From: Bradyrhizobium sp. CCBAU 53351
Lineage (GTDB): Bacteria; Pseudomonadota; Alphaproteobacteria; Rhizobiales; Xanthobacteraceae
DNA: 64,000 nt
NCBI RefSeq assembly: GCF_015291745.1
Contig: NZ_CP030059.1
Span: 558,001 to 622,000, forward strand
Direction: 5' to 3'
Shown here: piece by piece, positions 47,327 through 55,687 of the stretch
Layout: each line of letters begins with the position of its first letter
Position numbering within the stretch: position 1 is the stretch's first letter
Notes under the pieces: generated by a model
Database searches by the model: none
What the model was told of the DNA's origin: nothing
The model's input: only the letters and a program-made list of their open reading frames with translations
Position numbers and translations under genes: made by a program

Positions 47327-48583
47327 TCAGGCCTGATCGAGACCGTAGAGCGTGTGCAGGGTGCGCACCGCGAGCTCGGTATAGGCGGTGTCGATCAATA
47401 CCGAGAATTTGATCTCGGAGGTTGTAATGGCCCGGATGTTGATATTCCGCCCGGCGAGGGCCGAGAACGCCTGGGCCGCGACGCCCGCGTGGCTGCGCAT
47501 GCCGCTGCCGATCACCGAGATCTTGGCGACGTCCGTGGCGGTATCGAGCCTGGCGTAACCGATCTTGGCCTTGGCGGCGGTAATCGTGTCCTTGGCGCGG
47601 GTATAATCGGCCGCCGGCACCGTGAAAGTGAGATCGGTGGTCTTGCCGTCCTCGGAGACGTTCTGCACGATCATGTCGACGTTGATGTTGGCATCCGCGA
47701 GCGGGCCGAAGATCGAGGCCGCAACGCCCGGCTTGTCCTCGATCTGGCGCACCGAGATCTGGGCCTCGTCCTTGGAGAAGGCGATACCGGTGACGACGTG
47801 GCTTTCCATGATCTCCTCCTCGCTGCAGATCAGCGTGCCGGGCGGCTGGTTGGCATGCGGGTCGATATCCTCGGGCTTGTCGAAGCTCGAGCGGACGAAG
47901 ATCGGCATGTTGTGGACCATGCCGAGTTCCACTGAGCGGACCTGGAGCACCTTGGCGCCCTGGGAGGCCAGTTCCAGCATGTCTTCGAACGCGATCTTGT
48001 CGAGCCTCTTGGCCTTCGGCACGATTCGCGGGTCAGTGGTGTAGACGCCGTCGACGTCGGTATAGATGTCGCAGCGGTCGGCCTTGACGGCCGCGGCAAC
48101 GGCCACGGCCGAGGTATCGGAGCCGCCGCGGCCGAGCGTGGTGATGCGGTTGGTCTTGGGCTCGATGCCCTGGAAGCCGGCGATGACCGCGACCTCCTTG
48201 CGCTCTTTGAAGCGCTTGATGATCTCGCTGCCGTCGATGTCCTCGATCCGGGCCGAGGCATGGGCGTCGCTGGTCTTGATCGGGATCTGCCAGCCCTGCC
48301 AGGAACGGGCCTGGATGCCCATGCCCTGGAGCGTGATGGCCAGCAGGCCGGAGGTCACCTGCTCGCCCGAGGCGACCACGGCGTCGTATTCGCGCGCGTC
48401 GTGCATCGGCGAGGCCTCGGTGCACCAGGCCACCAATTCGTTGGTCTTGCCGGACATCGCCGAGACGACCACGGCCACCTCGTGGCCGGCGTCGACCTCA
48501 CGCTTCACATGGCGTGCGACGTTGCGGATACGTTCGATATTGGCGACGGATGTGCCGCCGAATTTCATCACGAGGCGGCTCAT
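47327..48583 (-). CDS. lysC: Aspartate kinase
   Basis: 418 residues. It phosphorylates aspartate at the entry to lysine, threonine and methionine synthesis. KFGGTSVANIERI is the kinase start, TTLGRGGSDTSAVAVAAA the catalytic loop, and two C-terminal ACT domains (about 265-415, with SVIGSGMRSHAGVAAQAFSAL) allow feedback control. Length and order are those of LysC with one kinase domain only. It supplies homoserine to the acyltransferase-sulfhydrylase pair at 14-16 kb. Confidence 0.97.
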   Translation of the reverse strand: MSRLVMKFGGTSVANIERIRNVARHVKREVDAGHEVAVVVSAMSGKTNELVAWCTEASPMHDAREYDAVVASGEQVTSGLLAITLQGMGIQARSWQGWQIPIKTSDAHASARIEDIDGSEIIKRFKERKEVAVIAGFQGIEPKTNRITTLGRGGSDTSAVAVAAAVKADRCDIYTDVDGVYTTDPRIVPKAKRLDKIAFEDMLELASQGAKVLQVRSVELGMVHNMPIFVRSSFDKPEDIDPHANQPPGTLICSEEEIMESHVVTGIAFSKDEAQISVRQIEDKPGVAASIFGPLADANINVDMIVQNVSEDGKTTDLTFTVPAADYTRAKDTITAAKAKIGYARLDTATDVAKISVIGSGMRSHAGVAAQAFSALAGRNINIRAITTSEIKFSVLIDTAYTELAVRTLHTLYGLDQA

Positions 48584-48732
48584 GACGACGCGTGCATTCC
48601 TTCAAAGGGATCAGTATGGTGGCCCGCACCGGACGGTCCTGGCGGACACCGACCGCGCGTATACATAGCGGCGAGGCCGGGGGCAAGCGGGTTCCTGCGG
48701 GGCCGGGTGCGGGCAATGGGTTAGCTGAGGTC

Positions 48733-49200
48733 ATGGCGCGTTATATCGACGAGATTCTGCAGCCCGGCGAGAAGGTGCTGTATTCGACCAATGCGCACTG
48801 GATCTTCTATTTTCCGGCGATCCTGGCCTGGATCGTGACGCTGGTCCTGCTGATCCTGTCGCGCCAGGTTGTTATCGACTGGCTCGTTCTGCTCTGCCTG
48901 GCGGCCGCAGCCGTCGCGGCGCTGGCGGCCCTGTACTGGACCATCAAGGGCTGGTTCCACCGCTTCACCACCGAGACCGACGTCACCAATCTCAGGGTCG
49001 TGCACAAGACCGGCTTCATCAAGCGTCGTACCTTCGAGATGGCGCTGGACAAGGTCGAGAGCGTCGACGTCGACCAGACCATTCTTGGACGTATTCTCAA
49101 CTACGGCGACGTGACGATTCGCGGCGTCGGTGAGGGGATCGAGACGATCAAGACCATCGCCTCGCCGCTCGCCTTCCGTAGTTCGATCACCACGCGGTAG
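48733..49200 (+). CDS. Membrane protein with bacterial PH domain
   Basis: 155 residues. After a short start (ARYIDEILQPGEKVLYSTNAHWIFYF) two hydrophobic segments (about 29-50 and 56-77) precede a bPH2 domain: FTTETDVTNLRVVHKTGFIKRRTFEMALDKVESVDV with ILGRILNYGDVTIRGVGEG-type ending. Proteins of this kind sit in the inner membrane; role unclear. ATG 48733 gives the family start. Divergent from lysC. Confidence 0.88.
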   Translation: MARYIDEILQPGEKVLYSTNAHWIFYFPAILAWIVTLVLLILSRQVVIDWLVLLCLAAAAVAALAALYWTIKGWFHRFTTETDVTNLRVVHKTGFIKRRTFEMALDKVESVDVDQTILGRILNYGDVTIRGVGEGIETIKTIASPLAFRSSITTR

Positions 49201-49214
49201 GACCGCGCGTAACC

Positions 49215-49982
49215 ATGAGCATGCAGCAAAATACTTCCGTTTCCGCCCAGCCCGGCTCGACCGTCGACGCCGCCGAGATCGCCAAATTCTCAAAACTCTC
49301 CGCGGAGTGGTGGGACCCCAACGGCAAGATGGCGCCGCTGCACCGGATCAATCCGCTGCGGCTCGGCTATATCCGCGATGCCGCCTGCCGCAAGTTCGAG
49401 CGCAACGTGCGCAGCCTCAACTGCCTCGCCGGCTTGCGCGTGCTCGACATCGGCTGCGGCGCCGGCCTTCTGTGCGAGCCGCTGTCACGCTTGGGAGCGC
49501 AGGTCATCGGCGTCGATCCCTCGCAGAGCAACATCGCCGCGGCGAAGCTGCATGCCGACAAGGGCCATCTTGCGATCGACTACCGCTGCACCACGGTCGA
49601 GGAGATCGACCCGCGCGAGCGCTTCGACATCGTGCTGGCGATGGAAGTGGTCGAGCATGTCGTCGATGTCGGCGTCTTCCTGAAGCGCTGCGCCGCGATG
49701 CTGAAGCCGAACGGCCTCATGGTGGTCTCGACGCTGAACCGCAACTGGAAGAGCTTTGCGCTCGCCATCGTCGGCGCCGAATATGTCCTGCGCTGGCTGC
49801 CGCGCGGCACCCACGAGTGGAACAAGTTCGTCACCCCCGACGAGCTGACGAAATACCTGCTCGACAACCGCCTCGTCATCACCGAGCAGACCGGCGTGGT
49901 CTACTCGCCCTTCGCCGACAAATGGTCGCTCTCGTCGGACATGGACGTGAACTACATGATGGTGGCGGAAGCGATGGTGTGA
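49215..49982 (+). CDS. ubiG: 3-demethylubiquinone/2-polyprenyl-6-hydroxyphenol methylase
   Basis: 255 residues. It methylates oxygens in two steps of ubiquinone synthesis. WWDPNGKMAPLHRINPLRLGYI near residue 32 is specific to UbiG, followed by the SAM motif VLDIGCGAGLLCEPL and ALAIVGAEYVLRWLPRGTHEWNKFVTP, the UbiG membrane/lipid-contact segment. The gene starts 14 bases after the PH protein stop and may be co-transcribed. Confidence 0.96.
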   Translation: MSMQQNTSVSAQPGSTVDAAEIAKFSKLSAEWWDPNGKMAPLHRINPLRLGYIRDAACRKFERNVRSLNCLAGLRVLDIGCGAGLLCEPLSRLGAQVIGVDPSQSNIAAAKLHADKGHLAIDYRCTTVEEIDPRERFDIVLAMEVVEHVVDVGVFLKRCAAMLKPNGLMVVSTLNRNWKSFALAIVGAEYVLRWLPRGTHEWNKFVTPDELTKYLLDNRLVITEQTGVVYSPFADKWSLSSDMDVNYMMVAEAMV

Positions 49983-50023
49983 GGGCGTATGAGTGAGATG
50001 CGATCTCTAACTCCCCGGGCGGT

Positions 50024-50050
50024 GTCGTCCCTGCGAACGCAGGGACCCAT
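50024..50050. repeat. GTCGTCCCTGCG palindromic repeat, copy 1
   Basis: GTCGTCCCTGCGAACGCAGGGACCCAT: CCCTGCG-aa-CGCAGGG forms a perfect hairpin. The same 26-base unit is found at 50401-50427 in direct and 50501-50528 in inverted orientation, enclosing the GIY-YIG gene. Confidence 0.9.
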
Positions 50051-50092
50051 AACCACAGGCCCATCGAGTTAGCCAAGACGGGCGCCCCGAGC

Positions 50093-50374
50093 ATGTACTA
50101 CGTCTACATCCTCGCCAGTCGCCATCACGGAACGCTCTACATCGGCGTCACCAACTCACTGCAGAAGCGGATGGAGCAGCACCGCGCCGGCAAGGGCTCC
50201 GAGTTCGTCAAGCGCTACGGCGTGCATCGGCTGGTCTACACCGAAGCCTATGAACGCGTCGAGGAGGCGATTGCCCGGGAAAAGCAGCTCAAGCGCTGGA
50301 AGCGCGACTGGAAGATCGAGCTGATCGAGCGAGACAATCCGGACTGGCGAGATCTGAGTGATCTGTTGGTTTGA
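50093..50374 (+). CDS. GIY-YIG nuclease-domain protein
   Basis: 93 residues, single domain. YYVYILASRHHGTLYIGVTN holds the GIY-YIG motif (here VYI ... YIG), Arg in LQKRMEQHRAG and Glu in AREKQLKRWKRDWK complete the usual active-site set for the UPF0213 type. Basic throughout. Members of this small group cut or bind DNA in vitro in some cases, but their role is not settled. It is flanked closely by three copies of the palindromic repeat 50024, 50401 and 50501, which is of interest. Confidence 0.9.
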   Translation: MYYVYILASRHHGTLYIGVTNSLQKRMEQHRAGKGSEFVKRYGVHRLVYTEAYERVEEAIAREKQLKRWKRDWKIELIERDNPDWRDLSDLLV

Positions 50375-50400
50375 CAGTGTGATGCCGCCCAGCAAATGTC

Positions 50401-50428
50401 GTCGTCCCTGCGAACGCAGGGACCCATA
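50401..50428. repeat. GTCGTCCCTGCG palindromic repeat, copy 2
   Basis: Direct copy of the unit at 50024, 27 bases after the GIY-YIG stop codon (GTCGTCCCTGCGAACGCAGGG then ACCCATA). Confidence 0.9.
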
Positions 50429-50500
50429 CCGCGTGATCTCTCGTGGGGTTCGGTGTGATATGCGCGGGTTGGCAGCCTTCGCCAAACTGCTCCCTGGGGT

Positions 50501-50528
50501 TATGGGTCCCTGCGTTCGCAGGGACGAC
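50501..50528. repeat. GTCGTCCCTGCG palindromic repeat, copy 3 (inverted)
   Basis: TATGGGTCCCTGCGTTCGCAGGGACGAC is the reverse complement of the unit at 50401, 72 bases further on, so the two can also pair with each other into a long hairpin. Confidence 0.9.
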
Positions 50529-50638
50529 AGTGTGCTTGTTGCAAGAGCATCGCACCCATGACGCTCGTGTGGTTGACCAGCGAGGATGTTCCCGTCACGC
50601 TAATAAACCCACCTTCCTAAGCACTTTAGCCCCCTCCC

Positions 50639-51538
50639 ATGCTCACCGTCGCCAGCCTCTGGATTCCCTTCACCATCGTCGCCGCGCTGGGCCAGGTCGC
50701 GCGGAACGCGATGCAGCGGTCGCTCACGAAGCCGCTGGGGACTTGGGGCGCGACCAATATTCGCTTCCTGTTTGGCTTCCCGTTCTCACTGGTGTTCCTC
50801 GGCGTGGTGCTGATCGCGACCGGCGATCATCTCGGTATGCCGCCGACCGCGTTCTGGCCATGGCTGCTGCTCGGGGCGCTGAGCCAGATCGTCGCGACAG
50901 GCCTGATGCTGCTCGCTATGAACGATCGCTCCTTCGTGGTGACGACGGCGTACCTCAAGACCGAGGCGATCCAGACCGCGATCTTCGGCTTCGTCTTCCT
51001 CGGCGATCACCTCACCTTTCTGAAAGTGCTGGCGATCGTGATCGCGACCGTCGGTGTCGTCATCACCGCGCTGCGCCCTGGCGGGGAAAAGAGCTTTGCC
51101 GAATTGAAGCCGACCATCACCGGCCTCGTCGCGGCAGCGGCTTTCGCGCTTTCCGCGGTCGGCTTTCGCGGCGCCATCATCAACGTGCCTGGCGTCTCCT
51201 TCGTGACGGCGGCCTCGTTCACGCTGGTGCTCGGATTGTTCGTGCAGACGCTGGTGCTGACGATCTATCTGCTCTGGCGCGCGCCAGCGATATTGCAGGC
51301 GATCCTCGGCCTGTGGAAGCCGTCGATGCTGGCGGGCTTCATGGGCGCCTTCGCCTCACAGTTCTGGTTCCTAGCCTTCGCGCTGACGGCCGCCGCCAAT
51401 GTCCGCACGCTCGCTCTGATCGAGGTGCTGTTCGCACAAGCCGTGGCCTATTACTCGTTCAAGCAGCCGATCGCGCCGCGCGAGATTTTTGGCATCGCGC
51501 TGATCGTCGTCGGCGTGGCGGTGCTGGTGGGGGCTTAG
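50639..51538 (+). CDS. EamA-family transporter
   Basis: 299 residues with about ten membrane segments in two EamA repeats (LRFLFGFPFSLVFLGVVL-like first half; FVFLGDHLTFLKVLAIVIATVGVVI, and SFKQPIAPREIFGIALIVVGVAVLVGA at the end). The N-terminal WIPFTIVAALGQVARNAMQRSL suits a branch of DMT proteins with unknown substrate. Its stop overlaps by 4 bases with that of the convergent DUF1178 gene. Confidence 0.85.
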   Translation: MLTVASLWIPFTIVAALGQVARNAMQRSLTKPLGTWGATNIRFLFGFPFSLVFLGVVLIATGDHLGMPPTAFWPWLLLGALSQIVATGLMLLAMNDRSFVVTTAYLKTEAIQTAIFGFVFLGDHLTFLKVLAIVIATVGVVITALRPGGEKSFAELKPTITGLVAAAAFALSAVGFRGAIINVPGVSFVTAASFTLVLGLFVQTLVLTIYLLWRAPAILQAILGLWKPSMLAGFMGAFASQFWFLAFALTAAANVRTLALIEVLFAQAVAYYSFKQPIAPREIFGIALIVVGVAVLVGA

Positions 51539-52020
51539 TTCCGGTCTTCCGGCAGCGTCGGCAGCGGCGAGACCTCGATGCCTTCGTCGATCAGCGACTT
51601 CGCCTCTTCCGGCGAGGCCTCGCCATAGATCGGGCGATGTTCCTTGTCGCCGTAATGCATCGCGCGGGCTTCGTTCGCAAAGCGCTCGCCGACGTTGTCG
51701 GCGTTCTTGACGATGTGGTCGCGCAGCTCCTTGAGCTTGTTGCGCAGCTCTTTCTCCTGCGCCATCAGCAGCGAGGTCGGCCCTGACGGCGCGGCCTCGG
51801 GCGCGGCGGCAGTCGTGACCGGCTCCGGCGGCGGCGTCGCACGGCCGCGGCCCTTCTTGCCGACAATGCGCGGGGCCATGATCGCTTTGTCGACCTTGGC
51901 CGAGCCGCAGATCGGGCAGGCCACCAGCTTGCGCTTGACCTGCTGGTCATAGGCCGTCGAACTTTGAAACCAGCTCTCGAATTCGTGGTCCCGGTCGCAG
52001 CGAAGTGCGTAGCGGATCAT
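51535..52020 (-). CDS. DUF1178 protein with zinc-ribbon start
   Basis: 161 residues. The family start is clear: [21 protein letters not shown], then VACPICGS, giving Cys pairs as in a zinc ribbon. The middle is Pro/Ala-rich, and the C-terminal part has AQEKELRNKLKELRDHIVKNADNVGERFANEARAMHYGD, which is the conserved domain. Function unknown. Its start overlaps the upstream nitrilase stop by 4 bases, forming a tight operon with it and glutaredoxin. Confidence 0.93.
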   Translation of the reverse strand: MIRYALRCDRDHEFESWFQSSTAYDQQVKRKLVACPICGSAKVDKAIMAPRIVGKKGRGRATPPPEPVTTAAAPEAAPSGPTSLLMAQEKELRNKLKELRDHIVKNADNVGERFANEARAMHYGDKEHRPIYGEASPEEAKSLIDEGIEVSPLPTLPEDRN

Positions 52021-52895
52021 GCCGATCCCCGCACGAGGTGCAGATGGTCCGGTCCGGCCTTGGGATCGGACACGCCGAAGCGGCGGCCGTGCTGGAGCGA
52101 GGGAATCGCGCGGCGCGCGGTCTCGACCTTGGCCGGATCGATCTTGGCCATGATGATGCCGGGCTCGACGTCGCCCTCGGCGAGGATCTCGCCCCAGGGG
52201 TCGATGATCAGCGAATGGCCATAGGTCTCGCGCTTGTTCTCGTGGGTGCCGGCCTGGGCCGCTGCGAAGATGAAGCAGCCGGTCTCGATCGCGCGCGCAC
52301 GCAGCAGCACGTGCCAATGCGCTTCGCCGGTCTTGCGGGTGAAGGCCGAGGGCACGGTGATGAAGTAGGCGCCACTCTCGGCGAGTGCGCGATAGAGCGC
52401 GGGGAAGCGCACGTCGTAGCAGATCGTCAGGCCCATCCGGCCCCAGGGCAGGTCGGAGATCACCGCGGTCTCGCCCGGCTGGTAATTGGCGGATTCGCGA
52501 TAGCTCTCGCCGTCCGGCAGCTCGATGTCGAACATGTGGATCTTGTCGTAGCTCGCGAGCACATTGCCCTCGGGCCCGATCAGGAAGGAGCGGTTGACCG
52601 CCTTTTCGGCGGAGAAGCGCAGCGCCAGCGAGCCGACATGGAGATGGATCTTCAATTCGGCCGCGAGCGCCCGGTAGGCTTTCAGCGAGGTGTCGTTCTC
52701 TTCGCTCTGCAGATGCTCGAACAGCGCCTTGCGGTTCAGCTGCATCATGTTGCTGACTTCGGGCGTCTGCACGTAGTCGGCGCCGTTGGCGGCCGCCTGC
52801 CGGATCAGCTTGGTGGCTTGTTCAAGGCTGGGCCCCGGCATCAGGCCGGTGCGCATCTGCACCATCGCGGCGGTGAACGTGCGGTCTTCGCTCAT
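52017..52895 (-). CDS. Carbon-nitrogen hydrolase (nitrilase superfamily, Nit type)
   Basis: 292 residues. The catalytic Glu, Lys and Cys are at [16 protein letters not shown] and [10 protein letters not shown]. Closest to Nit1/NIT2-like deaminated-glutathione or omega-amidases, judging by [21 protein letters not shown] and the start MVQMRTG. In bacteria, such a gene next to glutaredoxin fits deaminated-glutathione repair, an inference. Stop and start overlaps of 4 bases link grxC, this gene and the DUF1178 gene. Confidence 0.9.
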   Translation of the reverse strand: MSEDRTFTAAMVQMRTGLMPGPSLEQATKLIRQAAANGADYVQTPEVSNMMQLNRKALFEHLQSEENDTSLKAYRALAAELKIHLHVGSLALRFSAEKAVNRSFLIGPEGNVLASYDKIHMFDIELPDGESYRESANYQPGETAVISDLPWGRMGLTICYDVRFPALYRALAESGAYFITVPSAFTRKTGEAHWHVLLRARAIETGCFIFAAAQAGTHENKRETYGHSLIIDPWGEILAEGDVEPGIIMAKIDPAKVETARRAIPSLQHGRRFGVSDPKAGPDHLHLVRGSA

Positions 52896-53167
52896 GAGGT
52901 TGCCTTCACGCTTTCGAGCATGCCGTCGAGCTTGCCTTCGCGGTCGAGCGCGTAGAGATTGTCACAGCCGCCGACATGCGTTCCGCCGATCCAGATCTGC
53001 GGGAAGGTCGAGCCCTCGCCGGCGCGGTCGTACATCTCGTTGCGCCAGGACGGGTTCTTGGCGACGTCGAATTCCGTGAACGCCGCCTTCTTGCGGCTCA
53101 GCAGCGACTTGGCGGCGGAACAATAGCCGCAGCCCGGCCTGGTGTAGATCTCGACAGCAGCAGTCAT
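52892..53167 (-). CDS. grxC: Glutaredoxin 3
   Basis: 91 residues. The active site is CGYC at residues 13-16, instead of the more common CPYC. TFPQIWIGGTHVGGCDNL contains the cis-Pro and the GG glutathione-binding loop. It reduces disulfides with glutathione. First gene of a three-gene operon with the nitrilase and the DUF1178 protein; a 4-base overlap (ATGA) joins it to the nitrilase. Confidence 0.95.
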   Translation of the reverse strand: MTAAVEIYTRPGCGYCSAAKSLLSRKKAAFTEFDVAKNPSWRNEMYDRAGEGSTFPQIWIGGTHVGGCDNLYALDREGKLDGMLESVKATS

Positions 53168-53214
53168 CTCGTCTGGCGCTCTCTTGTCATGAATCCATTG
53201 AATTATATGGGACT

Positions 53215-54012
53215 TTACCGGGGATCCACAACCCGGGCGAAGACCAGGACGTCGACCTGGGCGGCCTTGGCGCGGAGCAGGGCCCGTGCGCAGGCATCCA
53301 GCGTCGCACCCGAGGTCAGGACATCGTCGATCAGGACAATGCGGCGGCCCTGGATTTCAGCCTGGCGGTCCGGGGATACTTGAAATGCGCCCTGCACATT
53401 CGTGGCGCGCTGGGCCCGCGACAGGCCGATCTGCTGCTCGGTGGCCCGCACCCGGCGCAGCACCTCGGCCTTCGTCCTGACCCCGCTCTGCCGCTCGATG
53501 ATCTGCGCCAGCGCCCCGGACTGGTTGTAGCGGCGCCGCCAGGCCCGCCGCCAGTGTAGCGGCACCGGCACCAGCATGTCGGCCCCGGCCAGCAGCTCGC
53601 CGCCCGCCCGCGCCATCCAGCGCCCCATGGCGGGCGCGAGATCCGTGCGGTCCTGGTATTTCAGCGCATGCACCAACGTGCGCGCGACGTCGTCATAGCG
53701 TACTGCCGCGCGGGCCCGCTGGTAGGCCGGCGGGTTCGCGATCGCCTCCATCGACAGCATGTCCGGGCCCGGGTCGTAGACGAAGGGGATGCCGAGCCGC
53801 GGGCAATAGGGCCGTTCGATGAACGACAGCCGCGCCCAGCACGAGGCGCAAACGCCCTCGCCATCGACCGGCTCGCGGCAGGACACGCACAGCGTCGGCA
53901 GCGCGATGTCGAGCGCGAGCCGCGCCGCCCGCGCCAGCACGTGGCGGCCGGCCGTCCACGCGGCACGCAGCGGTGAGGCAATAGAACGGGTGGGGGCGGC
54001 GTCGGCGTCCAT
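53215..54012 (-). CDS. ComF-family phosphoribosyltransferase-like protein
   Basis: 265 residues. The double zinc finger CVSC...CASC is at about residues 38-58. The PRTase motif IVLIDDVLTSGATLDACARAL is close to the C-terminus, and NQSGALAQIIERQSG and QIGLSRAQRATNVQGAF are typical of ComF/GntX. Role in DNA uptake or scavenging is not certain in this group. No obvious ribosome binding site precedes the ATG at 54012. Separated by 47 bases from grxC. Confidence 0.92.
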   Translation of the reverse strand: MDADAAPTRSIASPLRAAWTAGRHVLARAARLALDIALPTLCVSCREPVDGEGVCASCWARLSFIERPYCPRLGIPFVYDPGPDMLSMEAIANPPAYQRARAAVRYDDVARTLVHALKYQDRTDLAPAMGRWMARAGGELLAGADMLVPVPLHWRRAWRRRYNQSGALAQIIERQSGVRTKAEVLRRVRATEQQIGLSRAQRATNVQGAFQVSPDRQAEIQGRRIVLIDDVLTSGATLDACARALLRAKAAQVDVLVFARVVDPR

Positions 54013-54057
54013 GGGGGGAGGCTAGCGTTCCACGCTTCCGGGCTCAAGCCACGCTCT

Positions 54058-54113
54058 CGTGCCCCGGTCGCAGCGCAGCAGCGCTAAGAGCGCTGCAGCG
54101 CGTCCGGGACAAG
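54058..54113. repeat. Palindromic repeat, CCCCGG-type
   Basis: GTGCCCCGGtcgcagcgcagc ... gcgctgcagcgcGTCCGGGAC: outer inverted ends plus an inner AGCGCT/AGCGCT core. Related to the larger element at 55010-55132. It lies between divergent comF and the methyltransferase gene. Confidence 0.65.
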
Positions 54114-54128
54114 AGAGAGGAGATTGCA

Positions 54129-55007
54129 TTGGCCAGCGTGATCGGCGTAACCAGCGGCATGGCCCAGCCCCCGCAAACTCCGCCCGCTTTGTTCGATCGC
54201 GCCTTGCTGCACGCGCGGCAGCGGCGTGCGCAGGCGCAGGGTGCGGTAAGCTTCCTGCTCGATCGTGTCGCCGAGGACATGGTGGAGCGGCTCGCCGCGG
54301 TGATGCGCGAGTTTCACGCCCCGGTCGATCTCTGGACGCCGGGCGATGGTCTGGCGCCCCTCCGCACGCGCCTTCCCTCCATCTCGCACATCGCGCTTGA
54401 TGCGGCCGGCGCGGAAAAACTTCCCTTCTCGCCGGACAGTCTCGACCTCGTCGCCTCGGCCCTGGCGCTGCAATTCGTCAACGATCTGCCGGGCGTGTTC
54501 GCACAAATTCGTCGGGCGCTGAAGCCGGACGGGCTGCTGCTGGCCGCGATGATCGGCGGCGACAGCCTGACCGAGCTGCGTCAGGCCTTTGCGGCGGCCG
54601 AGGCCGAATGCGAGGGCGGCGTGTCGCCGCGCGTGGCGCCGTTTGCGGATTTGCGCGATGTCGGTGCGCTGCTGCAGCGGGCGGGCTTCGCGCTGCCAGT
54701 GACCGACGTCGACCGCGTCGTCGTGCGCTACGGCAATGCGTTCGCCTTGATGCAGGATCTGCGCCGCATGGGCGCGGCCAATGTGCTGATCGAACGCCGC
54801 CGCACGCCGAGCCGGCGCGCGACGCTGCTGCGGATGGCCGAGATCTATGCCGAGCGATTTGCCGATGCCGACGGCCGCATCCGCGCGACGTTCGACATCA
54901 TCTGGCTCTCCGGCTGGGCCCCGCATGCGAGCCAGCAGCAGCCGCTGAAGCCGGGATCGGCGAAGGCGAGCCTGGCGGAGGCGGTGAGGAAGGCGGGGAA
55001 AGAGTGA
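54129..55007 (+). CDS. BioC/NDUFAF5-like methyltransferase
   Basis: 292 residues from TTG at 54129, which has GAGGAGA 6 bases before it; ATG 54159 is the alternative. The N-terminal FDRALLHARQRRAQ and FLLDRVAEDMVERL are typical of the alphaproteobacterial homologues of complex I factor NDUFAF5/BioC. The class I core is reduced: KLPFSPDSLDLVASALALQFVNDLPGVFAQIRRALKPDGLLLAAMIGGDSLTELR-type; there is no canonical GxGxG loop, which is normal for this group. It may methylate or hydroxylate a respiratory subunit, which is an inference. Confidence 0.85.
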   Translation: MASVIGVTSGMAQPPQTPPALFDRALLHARQRRAQAQGAVSFLLDRVAEDMVERLAAVMREFHAPVDLWTPGDGLAPLRTRLPSISHIALDAAGAEKLPFSPDSLDLVASALALQFVNDLPGVFAQIRRALKPDGLLLAAMIGGDSLTELRQAFAAAEAECEGGVSPRVAPFADLRDVGALLQRAGFALPVTDVDRVVVRYGNAFALMQDLRRMGAANVLIERRRTPSRRATLLRMAEIYAERFADADGRIRATFDIIWLSGWAPHASQQQPLKPGSAKASLAEAVRKAGKE

Positions 55008-55009
55008 GC

Positions 55010-55132
55010 CGTGTCCCGGACGCGCTGCAGCTTTCTTACGCTGCTGCGCAGAGCCGGACCCAGTCTGCGGTAAGTATGGGCCCCGGCTCAGCAGCGCACC
55101 GCAAGGGCGCTGCGCTGCGTCCGGGGCACGGC
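55010..55132. repeat. Long inverted repeat element, CGTGTCCCGGACGC type
   Basis: CGTGTCCCGGACGCGCTGCAG (55010-55030) is inverted as GCTGCGCTGCGTCCGGGGCACG (about 55109-55130), with inner pairs CCGGACCC/GGGCCCCGG. A complete element of about 120 bases between convergent genes; the copy at 54058-54113 is a shorter relative. Confidence 0.8.
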
Positions 55133-55135
55133 AAC

Positions 55136-55546
55136 TCACATCAGCAGATCAATCAAATGCGGGATCAGCGGAATATCCGCGGGCGGCATCGGGTAGTCGC
55201 GCAGCTTGTTGGCGCGCACCCAGGCCAAGGCCTGGCCCTCGCGCGAGGCCACCTGTCCTTCCCAGCGCCGGCAGATGTAGAGCGGCATCAACAGGTGGAA
55301 GCTCTCATAGCCGTAGCTCGCGAAGGTCAGCGGCGCGAGGCATGGTTCGGCGACGGTGATGCCGAGTTCCTCGTGAAGTTCGCGGATCAGGCTCTGCTCC
55401 GGCCGCTCGCCGGGCTCACACTTGCCGCCGGGAAATTCCCACAGGCCGGCGAGCGCCTTGCCCTCGGGGCGCTGCGCGATCAGGACGCGCTTGTCGGCAT
55501 CGACCAGCGCGCAGGCCACCACCAGGGTCAGTTTGAGATCGGCCAT
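55136..55546 (-). CDS. Nudix hydrolase, MutT-type 8-oxo-dGTP diphosphatase
   Basis: 136 residues from ATG 55546. The Nudix box is complete: GGKCEPGERPEQSLIRELHEELGI-like with all Glu residues (REL.EEL). VACALVDADKRVLIAQRP and FPGGK at the front, and WVRANKLRDYPMPPADIPLIPHL near the end, match MutT proteins that remove oxidised nucleotides. The upstream frame up to 55624 has no similarity. Isolated between the repeat and the divergent TadG gene. Confidence 0.92.
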   Translation of the reverse strand: MADLKLTLVVACALVDADKRVLIAQRPEGKALAGLWEFPGGKCEPGERPEQSLIRELHEELGITVAEPCLAPLTFASYGYESFHLLMPLYICRRWEGQVASREGQALAWVRANKLRDYPMPPADIPLIPHLIDLLM

Positions 55547-55687
55547 GTCCGGAATGTCGCTCGCTGGGGTCGTTCGCAAGGATTCGTTAACCGTACTGAG
55601 GGGCCACGATTCCAGGGGCCCCATAAGTCATATTTAATCAAGGGTTCCTAGAGTGGGAACATATTTAAACCATTCCGGGCTCCATCC

